NCBI GenBank assembly: GCA_902826055.1
Contig: CADEDJ010000008.1
Coordinates: 21,013-67,551, forward strand
Direction of reading: 5' to 3'
DNA: 46,539 nucleotides
Source: an uncultured Nitrosomonas sp.
Lineage (GTDB): Bacteria; Pseudomonadota; Gammaproteobacteria; Burkholderiales; Nitrosomonadaceae
Made by a program: the position numbers and the translations under genes. Of the stretch, positions 28,191 to 37,460 are shown piece by piece (position 1 is the stretch's first letter; each line of letters begins with the position of its first letter). The notes beneath the pieces are model-generated. The model searched no databases. It had not been told where the DNA came from and saw only the letters and a program-made list of their open reading frames with translations.

Positions 28191-28426
28191 TTAATTTCGC
28201 CGGAAATATTGCGGTCATAAATTGTTGTGTTGACCGGTTATCGATTTAATTACACCTTAAAATTGATATTAATAGGTTAAAATAAGGCTTTCGCCAATTT
28301 CATTGAATCAAGATGTGATTTCTCGCTTCATATTGACTCCACTAAAAAGAATAATGAGTAATCACTTGTATCAATAACTGTAAAAATCCTAAAACTCAAA
28401 CAAAATGCCCGATATAGGTGTAATAG

Positions 28427-29590
28427 ATGAATTATATAAAAAACTTGGTTAATACTGCATTTAAATTCCTCATTTTATCAATCGCAACAATTTTATTATT
28501 CTCCGCCACCCATGTATTGGCGGAAGACGAAACCGAAACCGAATTCCTCAAATCTGCATTTTCCGGAAATAATCAAGCAATTGAGCAATTATTGGAAAAG
28601 GGAGTCAATGTCAATTATCAAAATGAAAAAGGATTCAGCGCATTGATGGTTGCTTCTCAGTATGGTCATGCCGATATCGTCGATCTCTTGCTGAAAAATA
28701 ATGCGACAGTCGATTTGAAAAATGCGGGTGATGCTACGGCATTGATTTTAGCTGCAAAAAATGGCCATACCAATATTGTCAACACTTTATTAAGCAAAGG
28801 TGCCCAGATTAATGTACAGACCGTTGACGGCATTACTGCCCTTATGCTGGCAATACAGAAAGGGCACGAAGCAATCGTCGATGAGCTGTTAGTCAAAGGT
28901 GCAGATATTCATTTACAAACCAACGATAAATTAACAGCGCTAATAATTGCGGCTATGGAAGGCCGCGCAACAATTGTTGATAAGCTACTAGCCAAAAATG
29001 CAAAAATTGATACGCAGGCCTCCGACAACACCACTGCCCTTTACATGGCAGCCAGAAATGGTCACACAGCAATTGTCGAAACATTACTTGCCAAAAATGC
29101 GGCATTTGATTTAGCCGCTATTAATGAAACAACGCCATTATATATTGCCGCTCAGAATGGCCACGTCGATATAGTCAATGCACTACTGGCAAAAGGCGCC
29201 AAAGTTGATGCGAAAGACAAAAATGACGCAACACCGTTAACACTCGCGGCATTGACAGGTAACACCGAAATAGCCAAGGCATTAATCAAGCATGGTGCCA
29301 AAGTCGATCACAAAGCATCCAAAGGTTTTACACCACTCATATTGGCGGCGCAAAATGGTCATACGGCCGCTATTGAATTACTGCTGGACAATCGTGCAAA
29401 AATCGATCTGCAAAATGATGACGGTATCACCGCACTGATGTGGGCGGGTTTGCATGATCACGCTGACGCCGTAAAAATATTATTAGCTAAAGGCGCCAAT
29501 CCCAAAATCAAAAGTAAAACAGGAAAAACCGCTGCCGAAATTGCCAAGGATCCGGCTATCATTGAGTTACTGCAAGTTGCAGAAAAATAA
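28427..29590 (+). CDS. Secreted ankyrin-repeat protein
   Basis: A 387-residue protein with an N-terminal signal peptide (hydrophobic ~11-31, cleavage near VLA-EDE) and about ten 33-residue ankyrin repeats filling the remainder. The repeat core is G-hydrophobic-TALxxAAxxGHxxIVxxLLxKGA-x-hydrophobic, for example at 63-95 and 96-128. Ankyrin stacks bind other proteins; export suggests a periplasmic target. AGGTG lies upstream of the ATG. The gene is isolated in a 236-base gap on its left and 42 bases from the glycerol operon on its right, and could be its first gene. No enzymatic domain is visible. Confidence 0.9.
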   Translation: MNYIKNLVNTAFKFLILSIATILLFSATHVLAEDETETEFLKSAFSGNNQAIEQLLEKGVNVNYQNEKGFSALMVASQYGHADIVDLLLKNNATVDLKNAGDATALILAAKNGHTNIVNTLLSKGAQINVQTVDGITALMLAIQKGHEAIVDELLVKGADIHLQTNDKLTALIIAAMEGRATIVDKLLAKNAKIDTQASDNTTALYMAARNGHTAIVETLLAKNAAFDLAAINETTPLYIAAQNGHVDIVNALLAKGAKVDAKDKNDATPLTLAALTGNTEIAKALIKHGAKVDHKASKGFTPLILAAQNGHTAAIELLLDNRAKIDLQNDDGITALMWAGLHDHADAVKILLAKGANPKIKSKTGKTAAEIAKDPAIIELLQVAEK

Positions 29591-29632
29591 TAATTGTAAC
29601 CGGACAGACCAGGGCCTCAATAGCCACAGCAT

Positions 29633-30391
29633 ATGAATCAATTTTCCAAACAAAATCACGCTCCTCAGCAATGTTTGGTATTCGCTCACCGTGGTGCCAA
29701 TCGGGAAGCCATGGAAAACACGCGCCATGCATTTGACAAAGCGCTTGACTATGCTGTAGATGGCATCGAAACGGATGTGCAATTGAGCCGGGATGAAATT
29801 GCCGTACTCTGGCACGATCGCTTTCTCGATAAAATCGGATTGCGTGACAAACGCATTGACGATTTTGATTTTCATGAACTTCAACGATTGATCAACCCGG
29901 AATCTGCAAACGAAAGCATTATGTCGCTGCAAGATTTTTTAGCATGCTATCGCAACCGCTGCCATTTATTAATCGAAGTCAAAAACCGCCACTGGGAACC
30001 TATCACCCGCCACCAATCAAAAATCCGTCACACACTCGATCTGATCGGCAAAAATCCCGAGTCACGAATTATTGTGTCCTCGTTCAATCTGGCCAGTCTG
30101 GATTATGCACATCAATACAATACGAACTTTCCACTGATTTACAATTTTGAAACCCATCAAAGCCTTGCAGATGCGCGTCAACTCTTGCATACGCACGCTT
30201 TTCTAGATGGCCTATGCTTACCCATCGCGACCGCAGATCAGACGATAGTGGATCTGCTGCACGCTCATCATAAATCTGCCGCCGTCTACACTTGCAACAC
30301 CGACTTAGAAATCAATAAAGCTCTGCGTTTGGGCGTGGATATCCTCATCAGCGATCTTCCTCAAAGAGCTTTGATGTTGCGTGACCGATGA
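29633..30391 (+). CDS. ugpQ: Glycerophosphodiester phosphodiesterase
   Basis: A 252-residue GDPD-family TIM-barrel enzyme that hydrolyses glycerophosphodiesters to glycerol-3-phosphate and an alcohol. The motif set is complete: FAHRGANREAMENT, GIETDVQLSRDEIAVLWHD, LLIEVKN and a C-terminal VDILISDLPQRAL. There is no signal peptide, so it is the cytoplasmic UgpQ-type form. The last four bases overlap the start of glpD (ATGA), indicating a coupled operon that feeds glycerol-3-phosphate to GlpD. Confidence 0.9.
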   Translation: MNQFSKQNHAPQQCLVFAHRGANREAMENTRHAFDKALDYAVDGIETDVQLSRDEIAVLWHDRFLDKIGLRDKRIDDFDFHELQRLINPESANESIMSLQDFLACYRNRCHLLIEVKNRHWEPITRHQSKIRHTLDLIGKNPESRIIVSSFNLASLDYAHQYNTNFPLIYNFETHQSLADARQLLHTHAFLDGLCLPIATADQTIVDLLHAHHKSAAVYTCNTDLEINKALRLGVDILISDLPQRALMLRDR

Positions 30392-31977
30392 GAAGAAATT
30401 TTGGCGCCTTGCAAAACCGGCAGTTTGACTTGCTGGTTTGCGGCGGCGGCATCTATGGCGCCTGGACCGCTTATGATGCCTCCTTACGCGGCCTCAAAGT
30501 GGCTATCGTTGAACAAGGCGATTGGGCAGGCGCTACATCATCCGCCTCAAGCAAACTCATTCATGGCGGTTTGCGTTATCTGGAAACCTATGATTTTAAA
30601 ATGGTCAGCAAATCGCTCCAGGAACGAAAAATGCTGCTGCAAGCAGCTCCGCATCGTGTCTGGTCGCTGCGTTTTGGTGTACCGGTCTATGCGCAGCAAC
30701 GTCTTAACCGATTACAACTAAAATTGGGATTAGCACTATACGATTTTTTTGCGGGTGATAATGATTCCAAAATGTCTCATCGTTACTTCAATGCCGAAAA
30801 ATTCACCACACGTTTTCCTTTCCTTCATGACAATTCGCTGAAAGGTGGATTCACATACGCGGATGCGCAAACCGATGATGCCCGCTTGGTGCTTGAGCTC
30901 ATCGCAGGCGCATTGGATGCCGGCGCAGTCTGCGTTAATTATTGCAAACTGGTTGAATTGCTACAAAGCAATGAAAAAGTTGATGGAGCAATCGTTCAAG
31001 ACCAGCTTACCCAAACCTCGCAAAAAATCTCCGCCAGGCAAATTGTTTTCACCACCGGCCAATGGTTAGCCAACACTGCACCGAGTCGCGAATGGTGCCG
31101 GCTTGCTAAAGGCGTACATCTGGTCATGCCGGCTGCACTTGGTAGTGAAGCGCTATTGCTGACAGCACCAGTGGATGGTCGGGTATTTTTCATGATTCCT
31201 TGGTACGGCATGACATTGCTGGGTACAACCGATACCGATTTTAAAGGCGATGAGGCGCAAGCCGTCGTTGATGATAGCGATATCGATTATCTTCTTGCCG
31301 CTGCCAATCATTATCTCAAAATACCTTGGTCACGCGCAGACATCATTGGCAGTTTTGCCGGGGTGCGGGTTTTTAAACAAGCTTCGCACACGGCACCCCC
31401 TGCCTCCCCTTCTGCATTAAGCCGCGATTGGGAATTAAGATCCGCTTCCAACGGCGTGCATTACGCTATTGGTGGAAAAATAACCTCATCACGCCAGGAT
31501 GCCGCCCGTATTGTCGATGCAGTATGCGCGCAGCTTGGCATTACCGCCACGTGCGTAACTACAGGCAGATTATTTCCGTGGGCGCCTCAGCAAAATTTTG
31601 CACAATGGCATGGCGCGATGCAAAACCAAGCGATACAACTGGGAATTGATGCACAAAGTGCCCATTGGCTGCTGCACCGGCACGGTACGCGCATCACCGG
31701 AATTTTTCACGCCATTGAAGTACAAGCCGATCTTGCGCAACGCGTCATACCATCACTACCGTTTATTCATGCTGATCTGGTTTACTGCGCGGCTACCGAA
31801 ATGGTTATTCATTTGGATGACTTGCTGCGCCGGCGCATGCCATTGCTCATTTTGGCCAGATTGACCTGCGACCAGTTACGGCACATCGCCTTGCGCGTGG
31901 CCAATACGATGCAGTGGGATAATACTAGAATTGATCAGGAAATCGAGCGATGCCAACAACAATGGACCATCCAATAA
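30388..31977 (+). CDS. glpD: Aerobic glycerol-3-phosphate dehydrogenase
   Basis: A 529-residue FAD enzyme of the GlpD/DAO family, oxidising glycerol-3-phosphate to dihydroxyacetone phosphate and passing electrons to quinone. The N-terminal FAD loop FDLLVCGGGIYGAWTAYDASLRG (~13-35) is followed by GATSSASSKLIHGGLRYLE, a central GRVFFMIPWYGMTLLGTTDTDF and a C-terminal helical domain. It overlaps ugpQ by 4 bases and the kinase gene by 28 bases, so the three are one operon. The length is typical (about 500-530). Confidence 0.94.
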   Translation: MRRNFGALQNRQFDLLVCGGGIYGAWTAYDASLRGLKVAIVEQGDWAGATSSASSKLIHGGLRYLETYDFKMVSKSLQERKMLLQAAPHRVWSLRFGVPVYAQQRLNRLQLKLGLALYDFFAGDNDSKMSHRYFNAEKFTTRFPFLHDNSLKGGFTYADAQTDDARLVLELIAGALDAGAVCVNYCKLVELLQSNEKVDGAIVQDQLTQTSQKISARQIVFTTGQWLANTAPSREWCRLAKGVHLVMPAALGSEALLLTAPVDGRVFFMIPWYGMTLLGTTDTDFKGDEAQAVVDDSDIDYLLAAANHYLKIPWSRADIIGSFAGVRVFKQASHTAPPASPSALSRDWELRSASNGVHYAIGGKITSSRQDAARIVDAVCAQLGITATCVTTGRLFPWAPQQNFAQWHGAMQNQAIQLGIDAQSAHWLLHRHGTRITGIFHAIEVQADLAQRVIPSLPFIHADLVYCAATEMVIHLDDLLRRRMPLLILARLTCDQLRHIALRVANTMQWDNTRIDQEIERCQQQWTIQ

Positions 31978-33362
31978 TTTCGGCAATCGCACTCGATCTG
32001 GGCACAACGTCCATTAAAGCGGCTTTAATGGACAATCAAGGCGATTTGCAGCAAATCGTAGCGCGGCCCGCGCCCGCCATCGACAACCAACACGGACGCT
32101 ACGAGAGTAATGCACTGCACTATATTGAAACTGCCGAGCAGACCATCAAAGCATGTGCTGCGCACACACGCAACAAGCCTGCTTTAGGATTGTGCAGTCA
32201 GCGCTCATCTTTGCTGATCTGGGACAAAGCCAGTGGTGAGCCGGTAACCCCCCTGATTTCCTGGCAAGATGACCGAGGCGCGAGCTGCTGCGAGCGTCTT
32301 CAATCCGCGACAAGCAGAATTCACGAACTAACCGGGCTACGCTTAACCCCATATTACTTTGCCCCCAAACTCAGCGTTCTGCTGCAGGATCATCCAATTT
32401 GGCGTGACAAGCTGATTCGCCGTGAATGGCTGGTGGGCACATTGGATACTTTTCTCATTTGGCGCTGGACACATGGTCAGTACTTCGTCACCGACCCATC
32501 CATGGCTGCGCGCACCTTGCTGATGGATATCCATAGCCAGCAGTGGTCGGATATCTTATGCCAACTATTCGATATCCCGGTTACGATTCTGCCCGCTATC
32601 AAACCTTCCACCGGAATAAATTTGCCGTTGGATATGGGCTTGACTTTACAAGCCAGTATAGGCGACCAATCCGCAGCACTGATAGGTAGTCTTTCTGGTA
32701 ATCACGCCGAGGCTTTGGTCAATCTAGGTACCGGCGGCTTTGTCATTCGTCCTGTTAAAACGGCACGAACATCATCGGATGGTTACCTGCAAACGCTGGT
32801 TTATCAAAATAGCGATCGGTCGGTACAATTCGCCCTTGAAGGCACACTCAATTCCATCGCTGCTGCGCTTGCACCCTACCCGATACAAGATTGCTGCAGC
32901 GAAGATTTAGCCATCAATAATATTTTCTGCTTGGCCGAGCCCAGCGGTTTAGGCGCTCCGTATTTTCGTAAGGATTGGGGCATCTTTTTTTCTCAATCCA
33001 CTGCAGACTTAACCAAACAACAAATCACCGCATTACTGCTCGAAGCCATTATTTTTAGAATTGCGCGTATCCTGGAAGATTTTCATACTGCTTCCCCGTT
33101 AACACGGGCTTACCTATCTGGCGGACTATCTCAATTACCTTGTCTACAACACGGTATCGCTCAATGTGTTGCATTCCCGGTTTTTTATTTGCAACAAAAA
33201 GAAACTAGCCTGCAAGGTGCCGGTCTACTTGCCTCGCAATTAAAAATAAAACCCTACCGGGAAGCAAAAAAAATAGAAATCAACAAAACAAACACCGCAC
33301 TCATTGAAAAATATCAAAATTGGAAACGCTGGCTGGATAAATTACTCAAAAGCGATGATTAA
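31950..33362 (+). CDS. FGGY-family carbohydrate kinase, probably glycerol kinase
   Basis: A 470-residue FGGY kinase. ATP- and sugar-site motifs: ALDLGTTSIKAALMD at the N-terminus, SWQDDRG in the middle (GlpK has WQDxR), DTFLIWRWTHG followed by TDPSMAARTLLMDI, then GDQSAALIG with the catalytic aspartate and NLGTGGFV. The YLSGGLSQLPCLQH motif matches the family C-terminal domain. It is shorter than E. coli GlpK (about 500). The overlap with glpD argues for glycerol as substrate, producing glycerol-3-phosphate for GlpD, but another triose or polyol is possible. ATG codons at 31950 and 31962 both fit. Confidence 0.8.
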   Translation: MPTTMDHPIISAIALDLGTTSIKAALMDNQGDLQQIVARPAPAIDNQHGRYESNALHYIETAEQTIKACAAHTRNKPALGLCSQRSSLLIWDKASGEPVTPLISWQDDRGASCCERLQSATSRIHELTGLRLTPYYFAPKLSVLLQDHPIWRDKLIRREWLVGTLDTFLIWRWTHGQYFVTDPSMAARTLLMDIHSQQWSDILCQLFDIPVTILPAIKPSTGINLPLDMGLTLQASIGDQSAALIGSLSGNHAEALVNLGTGGFVIRPVKTARTSSDGYLQTLVYQNSDRSVQFALEGTLNSIAAALAPYPIQDCCSEDLAINNIFCLAEPSGLGAPYFRKDWGIFFSQSTADLTKQQITALLLEAIIFRIARILEDFHTASPLTRAYLSGGLSQLPCLQHGIAQCVAFPVFYLQQKETSLQGAGLLASQLKIKPYREAKKIEINKTNTALIEKYQNWKRWLDKLLKSDD

Positions 33363-33497
33363 AACATCAACTTAAGTTTATAAAAAAATACCCTTTTGTT
33401 GTAATGTGTCAAATAATGGCATATATCGTTGAAACAGCAGCGTCTTTGAAACAAAACTAGAAAGACACAATTCCTTGGGTTGTTCTGCACTATCATT

Positions 33498-33878
33498 TTA
33501 GATCGACTTGTCTTTTTCAAGCAAAAAACCCGCTTCACGCCAAGCCTTAATTCCACCATCCATTGATACCACATTGGTATAACCCATTTGTTGCAGTGCA
33601 TCCGCTACTAGAACTGACCGGTAACCTCCGCCGCAATACAATACAATTGACGCTTGCTTATCAGGTATCACGGTTTCAATATCACGCTCAATAATACCTT
33701 TGCCCATGTGGCGGGCTCCGGCCGCGTGATCTATCCAAAACTCGTGATCTTCTCGCACATCGATAAAATGAAACTGATCGCCTCGTACTAATCTTTCCTG
33801 AACATCTGCAGCAGTGCATTCTTTTACTCTCTGCCTCGCCTGTTGGACTAAATGTAAAAATCCTGGATTGTGCTGCAT
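33498..33878 (-). CDS. Single-domain rhodanese
   Basis: A 126-residue sulfurtransferase-fold protein. The rhodanese landmarks are FIDVREDHEFWIDHAAGARHM and the active loop YCGGGYRSVLVA with the catalytic Cys, followed by GYTNVVSMDGGIKAW. About 30 helical residues precede the domain. No signal peptide is present, so it is cytoplasmic. Single-domain rhodaneses transfer sulfane sulfur to acceptors such as thiols or cyanide. It is transcribed alone, convergent with the glycerol kinase-like gene. Confidence 0.9.
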   Translation of the reverse strand: MQHNPGFLHLVQQARQRVKECTAADVQERLVRGDQFHFIDVREDHEFWIDHAAGARHMGKGIIERDIETVIPDKQASIVLYCGGGYRSVLVADALQQMGYTNVVSMDGGIKAWREAGFLLEKDKSI

Positions 33879-34227
33879 GATTTTCCCCTATAACGTTAAC
33901 CCTATAAACTTCCCGCTTTCACCATAACACCGTAGTGGCAACGCAAATAGCCTAGCAGTTCTAAAGCAACTGGAAATGTACCAAAGTTGCGCTGAAATGC
34001 AAATATCCTTATTAAGGAAGCTCCGAATAACTGTCATTTCGGCTATAGCGAAAAATCTATGGTATTGATTGCCAATGATTCTTCACTTTATTCGGAATGA
34101 CATGAAGGGTTATTCAGAGTTTCCTTACTCTAATCATACAAAACCATTTTGACTTCATACACAATCTTTGCTACTTTCCGGCTCTGAAAACACCCGCGGA
34201 ATTCTTAGAAAATAAAAGAGATATCAG
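33879..34227. other. Intergenic region with palindromic repeat, ahead of the APC permease
   Basis: A 349-base divergent gap that must hold the promoters of the rhodanese and the permease genes. The middle is occupied by repeat copy 2 (34013-34127). No other gene-like frame or clear promoter boxes were found. Confidence 0.5.
34013..34127. repeat. Palindromic MITE-like repeat, copy 2
   Basis: Outer arms at 34013-34031 and 34109-34127 are inverted copies matching at 17 of 19 positions, ending in TAAGGAA / TTCCTTA. The reverse complement of the core matches copy 1 (144-257) almost throughout: GTCATTCCGAATAAAGTGAA, AATCAATACCA, TTTTTCGCTAT, CGAAATGACAG. The copies are therefore in opposite orientation, 34 kb apart. 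A TA dinucleotide again borders each arm. It lies in an untranslated gap between divergent genes. Confidence 0.8.
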
Positions 34228-35742
34228 ATGCACGAAGAAACTACAATGCATGGTCTAAAGGCCAAGGGCTTAAGAAAAGGATCGGTATCCAAATCAGCAG
34301 CAGTTACCATAGGCCTTGCAGCTACTGCACCTGCCTATTCACTGACAGGGGCATTAGGATATGGTGCTTCGGAAAGTGGTTATCAACTACCGATTGTATT
34401 TATTCTATCCGTGATTCCGATGTTTTTTGTTGCACTGTCATACAAGCACTTAACTACCTCAGCTCCGGATTCAGGCACAGTCTTTACCTGGGGTACCAAA
34501 GCTATCGGACCACGATTTGGCTGGTTTGGCGGCTGGGCATTGCTATTAGCCAGCATCCTGGCAGGGGTTGCGGCGACTCAGATCATTGTCAATGCGACAG
34601 CTATCATTATTAACTTAGAAGAAACACCGGTGTGGTTTCACTTCAGTATTGCAGTTTTATTCATTTTCGCCACGACTTATTTGACTGCTCTTGGGGCTAA
34701 GGAATCGTCACGAACCACCATGATCCTGACTATTACCCAGTACGGAGGGCTTATCACACTTGCAGTCCTTCTTTTCCTGCGTGTTCAGCAAGGAGAGGCT
34801 GTTAGTACAGCCGAACCATTCTCTCTTGACTGGCTCAATCCGTTTGCTATTTCCTCATTCGATGCCTTTCTTAATGGATTTTTAGTGGCACTATTCATAT
34901 TTTGGGGATTTGATGCATCGTTGGCAATGTCTGAAGAAACAGATGGTAGTGCTGAGCAAGCCGGGCGAAGTGGCATTATCGCCATGTTCATCACTGTTTT
35001 CACTTATGTTGTTTTCGCTACCACAGCATTAGCTTATGCTGGAATTGATGTGCAAGACAAATCGAGTTTAACGTTTAATGATAATATCGATTCGATCGTC
35101 ACAGTTTTGGCTACTGATATCATTGGCACGAAAGGAACCCTTATAGCTGCATTGATCATTGCAATCTCAGCTTTCTCAGCGACCATGTCTACCATCATGC
35201 CAGCAGCGCGAGCAGCATTGGCAATGGCAACTTACCGTGCAATCCCACGTAAATTTTCTTCGGTTAATGAAACAACGCAAACGCCAAAATTTGCAACGTG
35301 GACGATTGGATTGATGACACTCGCAATCTATCTCACATTGAGCCTAATCAGTGAATCTATTGTTAAAGATTCAATTCATAGTGTCAGCATTGCGGTTTGC
35401 ACTTATTACACGATCGCAGCATTATCGTGTGTATTGTATTTCCATCGCACGGCATTTAATCATTGGCATACAGCGCTATCACAAGTAATTTTCCCGTTGA
35501 TTGCTGCAGCTATTTTGATTGCAGTTAGTATCATTCAAGCATGGAATATGCTTGACCCGAGCTATGGTTCCAGCGGATCGATTGCAGGTATCGGTACCGT
35601 ATTCATAATTGGCGTTGTTACTTTGTTGGGTGGTGTGCCGTTGATGATCCTGTGGAACGCACATGAACCCAAATTTTTCCGTGGTGAAACACTGCCTCTT
35701 GAACGCGCACATATGGTTTCCAACAATCATGATAATATATGA
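34228..35742 (+). CDS. Amino acid/polyamine permease (APC superfamily)
   Basis: A 504-residue polytopic inner-membrane transporter of about 12 spans. The N-terminal SVSKSAAVTIGLAATAPAYSLTGALGYG is the APC helix-1 region with its unwound GxG-type segment, and GTVFTWGTKAIGPRFGWFGGWALLLASI is the conserved helix-3 motif. FWGFDASLAMSEET in helix 6 is another APC signature. Family members carry amino acids, polyamines or related cations by symport or exchange; the substrate cannot be assigned. It is monocistronic, between the repeat and the EAL-HDOD gene. The start may be the ATG at 34228 or the one six codons later. Confidence 0.88.
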   Translation: MHEETTMHGLKAKGLRKGSVSKSAAVTIGLAATAPAYSLTGALGYGASESGYQLPIVFILSVIPMFFVALSYKHLTTSAPDSGTVFTWGTKAIGPRFGWFGGWALLLASILAGVAATQIIVNATAIIINLEETPVWFHFSIAVLFIFATTYLTALGAKESSRTTMILTITQYGGLITLAVLLFLRVQQGEAVSTAEPFSLDWLNPFAISSFDAFLNGFLVALFIFWGFDASLAMSEETDGSAEQAGRSGIIAMFITVFTYVVFATTALAYAGIDVQDKSSLTFNDNIDSIVTVLATDIIGTKGTLIAALIIAISAFSATMSTIMPAARAALAMATYRAIPRKFSSVNETTQTPKFATWTIGLMTLAIYLTLSLISESIVKDSIHSVSIAVCTYYTIAALSCVLYFHRTAFNHWHTALSQVIFPLIAAAILIAVSIIQAWNMLDPSYGSSGSIAGIGTVFIIGVVTLLGGVPLMILWNAHEPKFFRGETLPLERAHMVSNNHDNI

Positions 35743-35970
35743 CGTTAAATGCAGTGATGGTGACTTTAGTTTATGTAGGGAAACCTTAGTTTACTGAAAA
35801 CTCTCTCAGGAATTGACTTTACTAGCATCAGTTTATTTTCATAACCATCAGATTCAAAATAATAATCTACATTCACCCTCATTTCTGCTGTTTTATCCGC
35901 AAACACTCAAGTTGAATCAATCTTGGACGATAAACAACGTGCAAGTTGGATTGAGGAAATAGGAGAAAAC

Positions 35971-37221
35971 ATGAATGAAGTTTATCTTGGCAGATTACCG
36001 ATTCTCGATAATAAACAAAATGTAGTCGCATTTGAGCTCTTGTTCCGCTCCAATCAGCAAAACAACGCCACCGTCACAAATAATTCCTCAGCTTCAGCAA
36101 ATGTCATCATTGAGGCCTATGGTGAGTTGGGAATAGAGAATGTCATTGGAAAAAGACGTGGTTTCATTAAAGTCGATGCTCAGTTATTAATGAACGATGC
36201 TATTTTTACATTACCCAGAAAGCACGTGGTTCTTGAGATTCTCAGAAGTGTAGAAATCAATGAGCAAATCATTCATCGATGCTCGTTTCTAAAACAAAAA
36301 GGTTATCAATTGGCATTATCGAATGTCATTCAGCTTAACAAACAATATCGTTACATCATGCCATTGATTAATGTCGTTAAAATTAATGTCAATGCGTTAG
36401 GTGTGCATGAACTGCTCAGCTTACTGAAAGAACTCAAGCGTTGGCCGGTTTTATTGTTGGCTGAGAAAGTTGAGAATCCCGAAGTTGCTAGACGTTGTAT
36501 CGCTCTGAATTTCCAGATGCTACAAGGTTTCTATTTTGCAAAACCTGAAATCATTTCCGGCAAACGTATCGACCCCACTAAATTATCGTTATTAAAACTA
36601 TTATTACTGGTCGTCAAGGACAGTGAAGCCTCTGAAATTGAAAATGAACTCAAGTATCAACCCGGCTTAAGTTATAACCTGATGCGCATTGTAAATTCAG
36701 CGGCAAGCGGTCTACCCAGTAAAATTAACTCCATTAAACGCGCCATTATGATACTGGGCCGTAAACAATTACAACGATGGATACAGATACTACTTTATGC
36801 CGCAAATAAACAAAAAAATGGCGGCACATCTAATGTATTAATGCAGACTGCATCGGTACGAGGCAAAATGCTTGAACTTATTGCAGTGGCAGATCGTCCG
36901 CATGATAAAAATCATCAAGATCGCGCTTTTATGGTAGGTGTTCTCTCTTTATTGGATACCTTGCTAGGCGTAGAAATGTCAAAGCTGGTGGAAACACTCA
37001 GTATTCAGAAAGACATGAGCGATGCGCTCGTTGCCCGTCGTGGCTATTTGGGGCGGCAATTACAATTGATCGAAACCTATGAAAAAGGTGAATTTGAGAA
37101 AACCTCTACAATTCTGTCAGAAATGGGATTTCTCAGTTTCAATGAATTTACTAAAATGGAGCTGGAAGCCGCAGCGTGGGCAAATCGCATCAGCGAAACA
37201 ATCAAACAAGCTTCAAAGTAG
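35971..37221 (+). CDS. EAL-HDOD signalling protein (YuxH family), degenerate EAL domain
   Basis: A 416-residue protein. The ATG at 35971 follows AGGAG with 5-base spacing and is chosen over an in-frame TTG at 35923. The N-terminal half is an EAL-like domain (VYLGRLPILDNKQNVVAFELLFRS) that keeps LLAEKVE and the QGFYFAKP segment but has FELL where the active site needs EAL and lacks the DDFG metal motif, so c-di-GMP hydrolysis is unlikely. The C-terminal half is an HDOD domain (YQPGLSYNLMRIVNSAASGLPSKINSIKRAIMILGRKQLQRW). YuxH-type proteins are regulatory scaffolds or c-di-GMP effectors. No partner is encoded next to it. Confidence 0.88.
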   Translation: MNEVYLGRLPILDNKQNVVAFELLFRSNQQNNATVTNNSSASANVIIEAYGELGIENVIGKRRGFIKVDAQLLMNDAIFTLPRKHVVLEILRSVEINEQIIHRCSFLKQKGYQLALSNVIQLNKQYRYIMPLINVVKINVNALGVHELLSLLKELKRWPVLLLAEKVENPEVARRCIALNFQMLQGFYFAKPEIISGKRIDPTKLSLLKLLLLVVKDSEASEIENELKYQPGLSYNLMRIVNSAASGLPSKINSIKRAIMILGRKQLQRWIQILLYAANKQKNGGTSNVLMQTASVRGKMLELIAVADRPHDKNHQDRAFMVGVLSLLDTLLGVEMSKLVETLSIQKDMSDALVARRGYLGRQLQLIETYEKGEFEKTSTILSEMGFLSFNEFTKMELEAAAWANRISETIKQASK

Positions 37222-37460
37222 CTATATACTTTTAATCGTAATCCTCGACTACACTTATATTCGAGCAGAATTTCGCAATAACGAAAATAGTCTCCGAGCG
37301 TATCTTAAATTCAATATCGCTTTAACTTACCATTCCTGTATGTTATTCCGAATGATACCCAATTTAATTTTTGAATTTGCGCAGTTACAAATTGTAAAGT
37401 AAAAATAGGGCATTGTTATTAAACAACATTCCACCTTGCAATCAATTTGTTGGTAATAAA

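Noticed and set aside
33442..33466. GTCTTT...AAAGAC inverted repeat between the kinase and rhodanese genes
   Set aside because: A 6-base AT-rich stem with a 13-base loop is too weak to call a terminator.
37340..37360. Short GTTATTCCGAATGA match to the core of the palindromic repeat
   Set aside because: Only about 12 bases match and no arms are present, which is too little to call a third copy or a remnant.
37079..37402. 107-codon frame overlapping the end of the EAL-HDOD gene and the following gap
   Set aside because: The first half is an out-of-frame reading of the EAL-HDOD gene; the remainder is AT-rich gap sequence with no motif.
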